From assembly GCA_900754695.1 (NCBI GenBank), contig CAAEDU010000030.1:1-8011 (forward strand): a stretch of 8,011 nucleotides of DNA, written 5' to 3'. A program made the translations under genes and the position numbers. Position 1 is the first letter of the stretch; each line of letters opens with the position of its first letter. A model generated the notes under the pieces. It worked only from the letters and a program-made list of their open reading frames with translations, was not told the DNA's origin and searched no databases. This document shows positions 6,979-8,011 of this stretch, piece by piece. This DNA comes from Clostridia bacterium (GTDB taxonomy: Bacteria > Bacillota > Clostridia > Christensenellales > CAG-917).

Positions 6979-6992
6979 ATTGATAAATCAAT
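6979..6992. promoter_or_regulatory. Palindromic operator candidate at the ATPase promoter
   Basis: ATTGAT-AA-ATCAAT is a perfect 6-2-6 inverted repeat. It overlaps the downstream end of the predicted -10 box (6991-6996) and covers the expected transcription start (about 6984). This is a classical repressor position, fitting an ion-responsive switch for a transport ATPase, but no regulator gene is present in the window. Confidence 0.4.
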
Positions 6993-7020
6993 GATAACAT
7001 AGCGCGCGCCGCGCACGCAA
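6991..7020 (-). promoter_or_regulatory. Extended -10 promoter of the P-type ATPase gene
   Basis: On the minus strand TGTTATCAT (6991-6999) is an extended -10 (TGn plus TATCAT, 5 of 6). A poor -35, TTGCGT (7015-7020), lies 18 bp upstream. The leader to the ATG at 6963 would be about 20 nt. The same TTATCATT string occurs before two other genes of the window. Confidence 0.5.
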
Positions 7021-7029
7021 GTATATTTG

Positions 7030-7072
7030 AAAAAACGCCCGCCGACCCTCTTCGCATAATCGTCCGGCGGCG
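7030..7072 (-). terminator. Possible minus-strand terminator in the divergent intergenic region
   Basis: On the minus strand CGCC-GCCG pairs with CGGC-GGGCG through one bulged base (arms 7036-7044 and 7065-7072), with a loop of about 20 nt, followed by TTTTTT (7030-7035). It would stop antisense transcription coming from the lipoprotein gene before the ATPase promoter. On the plus strand the same hairpin would sit in the region just before the lipoprotein gene. The large loop lowers confidence. Confidence 0.4.
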
Positions 7073-7088
7073 GTCATACACTTGTGGT

Positions 7089-7760
7089 ATGAAAAAGAAG
7101 ATCCTGCTTTTTGTAGCTATCGTGCTCGTCATATGCGCCGCGGCGGCGGCTCTCGCCGCCTGCAATAAGGCTGAGGAAACCGCGCCCTCCGACATCTCCC
7201 GCTCCGTCACCTCTCTCTACATAGCGGACGGCGACGACTTTGCCGTCACCGTGGAGACCGGCATATGCGAGCAGCCTTTCATCGCGGACGGCAAGGTGGG
7301 CGAGACCGCGGAGTTCGCCACCGTCACCGTCACCCCTCTCGTCACCCTCGGCGCGGAGGAGCTGACCTTCACCCTCACGGGCGGCGGCGAGACCCCCGCG
7401 ACTCTCACGGGCACCCTCACCTCGGGCGGTTTCGGCGACTTCAAAGGCGACATCGCCCTCTCTTTCGTGCCCGAAAAAGTCTCCGTCACCGCCGACGGCA
7501 AGACATTTGAGGCAACGCTCACCGACGTCACTTCCGGCAAGCTCTCCTCCTCCGACGCCGTCAACATCGCCCGCGAACTCTTCGCCGAGCGCATCGAAGA
7601 CGAGCGTGCCGCCGGTGCCCCCTCCCGCGAGATCTACGTCAAACTCGTCACCGGCGACCGCGAGCATTTCTACTACTACGTCTCCTTCATAGGGGAGGGC
7701 ACCGACTATTGGAGTGTGTTGGTTGAGCCGGTGGACGGGACCATCCTCTCCAAGCGCTGA
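7089..7760 (+). CDS. Lipoprotein with PepSY-like C-terminal region
   Basis: 223 residues. MKKK, a hydrophobic stretch and the lipobox LAAC (22-25) mark a lipid-anchored, exported protein with C25 as the modified residue. Residues about 34-145 are Thr/Gly/Val-rich and probably all beta strand. Residues about 153-222 read as a helix (SSDAVNIARELF) followed by strands (REIYVKLV, HFYYYVSFIG) and the ending SVLVEPVDGTIL, which resembles the PepSY fold; this match is by eye and tentative. No enzyme motif is visible and no function is assigned. The ribosome site is weak (TTGTGG before the ATG), yet the signal peptide fixes this start. The stop codon lies inside the left arm of the palindromic repeat that follows, so the repeat contributes the final codons. 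Confidence 0.85.
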   Translation: MKKKILLFVAIVLVICAAAAALAACNKAEETAPSDISRSVTSLYIADGDDFAVTVETGICEQPFIADGKVGETAEFATVTVTPLVTLGAEELTFTLTGGGETPATLTGTLTSGGFGDFKGDIALSFVPEKVSVTADGKTFEATLTDVTSGKLSSSDAVNIARELFAERIEDERAAGAPSREIYVKLVTGDREHFYYYVSFIGEGTDYWSVLVEPVDGTILSKR

Positions 7761-7881
7761 CGCTGTCATTTAGCGAGCTGCTTTGTCAGAGCCCCTGCCG
7801 TAGATGCTCACGTACGTCATTGTACGTTCCGCCTCTCGGCAGGGGCTCTTTCGCGCATCTCATCTAAATGACAGCGTCAGC
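7756..7881. repeat. 126-bp palindromic repeat unit 1
   Basis: Outer arms GCTGACGCTGTCATTTAG (7756-7773) and its exact complement (7864-7881) form 18 perfect pairs. In the same register, AGAGCCCCTGCCG (7788-7800) pairs perfectly with 7837-7849 (13 bp), and ACGTAC (7810-7815) pairs with GTACGT (7822-7827) around the loop GTCATT. The whole unit is thus one symmetric long hairpin with two internal loops. The left arm includes the stop codon of the lipoprotein gene. It may also act as a terminator, although the tail after the inner stem is only CTCTTTC. No transposase gene is present. Confidence 0.85.
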
Positions 7882-7883
7882 AA

Positions 7884-8009
7884 GCTGAGGGCACTATTCG
7901 GCGAATAACTGCGTCAAAGCCCCCGTCGTGGATGCTCACGTACGCATTAGTACGCTCCGCCTCCCGACAAGGGCGCTTTCGCGTTCTGCATCCAAATGAC
8001 GCCCTCAGC
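7884..8009. repeat. 126-bp palindromic repeat unit 2
   Basis: Follows unit 1 after the two bases AA, has the same length, and aligns to it without gaps at about 90 of 126 positions (hand count). The outer arms GCTGAGGGC (7884-7892) and GCCCTCAGC (8001-8009) pair perfectly, although they differ from unit 1 at three positions on each side. The inner stem (about 7916-7928 with 7965-7977) is partly broken, and the apical ACGTAC/GTACG stem is kept. It is the more degenerate copy. The array may continue beyond the window. Confidence 0.82.
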
Positions 8010-8011
8010 GA

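Noticed and set aside
7022..7060. TTGAAA and CATAAT as a promoter for the lipoprotein gene
   Set aside because: The spacer would be 22 bp, too long for a sigma-70 promoter, and the -10 would lie in the loop of a hairpin; no convincing promoter was found for this gene.
7756..8009. Tandem repeats as a CRISPR array or an integron attC array
   Set aside because: There are only two adjacent units with a 2-bp gap, no unique spacers, no cas or integrase gene, and the conserved attC core sites are not recognisable.

Overview
The window is GC-rich (an impression, not counted) with short intergenic gaps and bacterial promoters and terminators. It holds five complete protein genes. The protein types point to a Gram-positive bacterium of the Clostridia: a lipobox lipoprotein, a YfcC-type carrier, a CtpE-like P-type ATPase, a membrane-anchored zinc-ribbon/winged-helix protein and a GxGYxYP protein. 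A GC-rich gut clostridium is my best guess. No rRNA, tRNA, CRISPR array, transposase, integrase or phage gene was seen.

Layout. Positions 1-279 hold no convincing gene. They carry G-run/C-run DNA with two long imperfect palindromes that look like diverged copies of one element. Four genes follow on the minus strand: a membrane-anchored GxGYxYP protein (280-1914), a small two-helix membrane protein with winged-helix and zinc-ribbon parts (2044-2562), a YfcC/DcuC-type carrier (2701-4257) and a CtpE-like cation P-type ATPase (4516-6963). On the plus strand, divergent from the ATPase, lies a lipoprotein with a PepSY-like C-terminus (7089-7760). The last 250 bases are two adjacent palindromic units of exactly 126 bp, separated by AA.

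How the genes relate. I see no classical operon. The gaps between the minus-strand genes contain promoter-like sequences (before the zinc-ribbon gene, the carrier and the ATPase) and terminator-like hairpins (after the ATPase and after the zinc-ribbon gene), so most genes look individually transcribed. The carrier and ATPase both move small solutes or ions across the membrane, but nothing in the sequence ties the five genes into one pathway.

The most interesting structure is the tandem 126-bp palindrome at 7756-8009. The two copies are about 71% identical without gaps. Several stem positions differ between copies in a way that keeps base pairing, while the apical flanks are nearly invariant. 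This suggests a structured repeat family recognised as a hairpin. Secondary points of interest are 14-bp palindromes on the ATPase and zinc-ribbon promoters, a possible leaderless or misassigned start of the carrier gene, and a diverged direct repeat upstream of the carrier.
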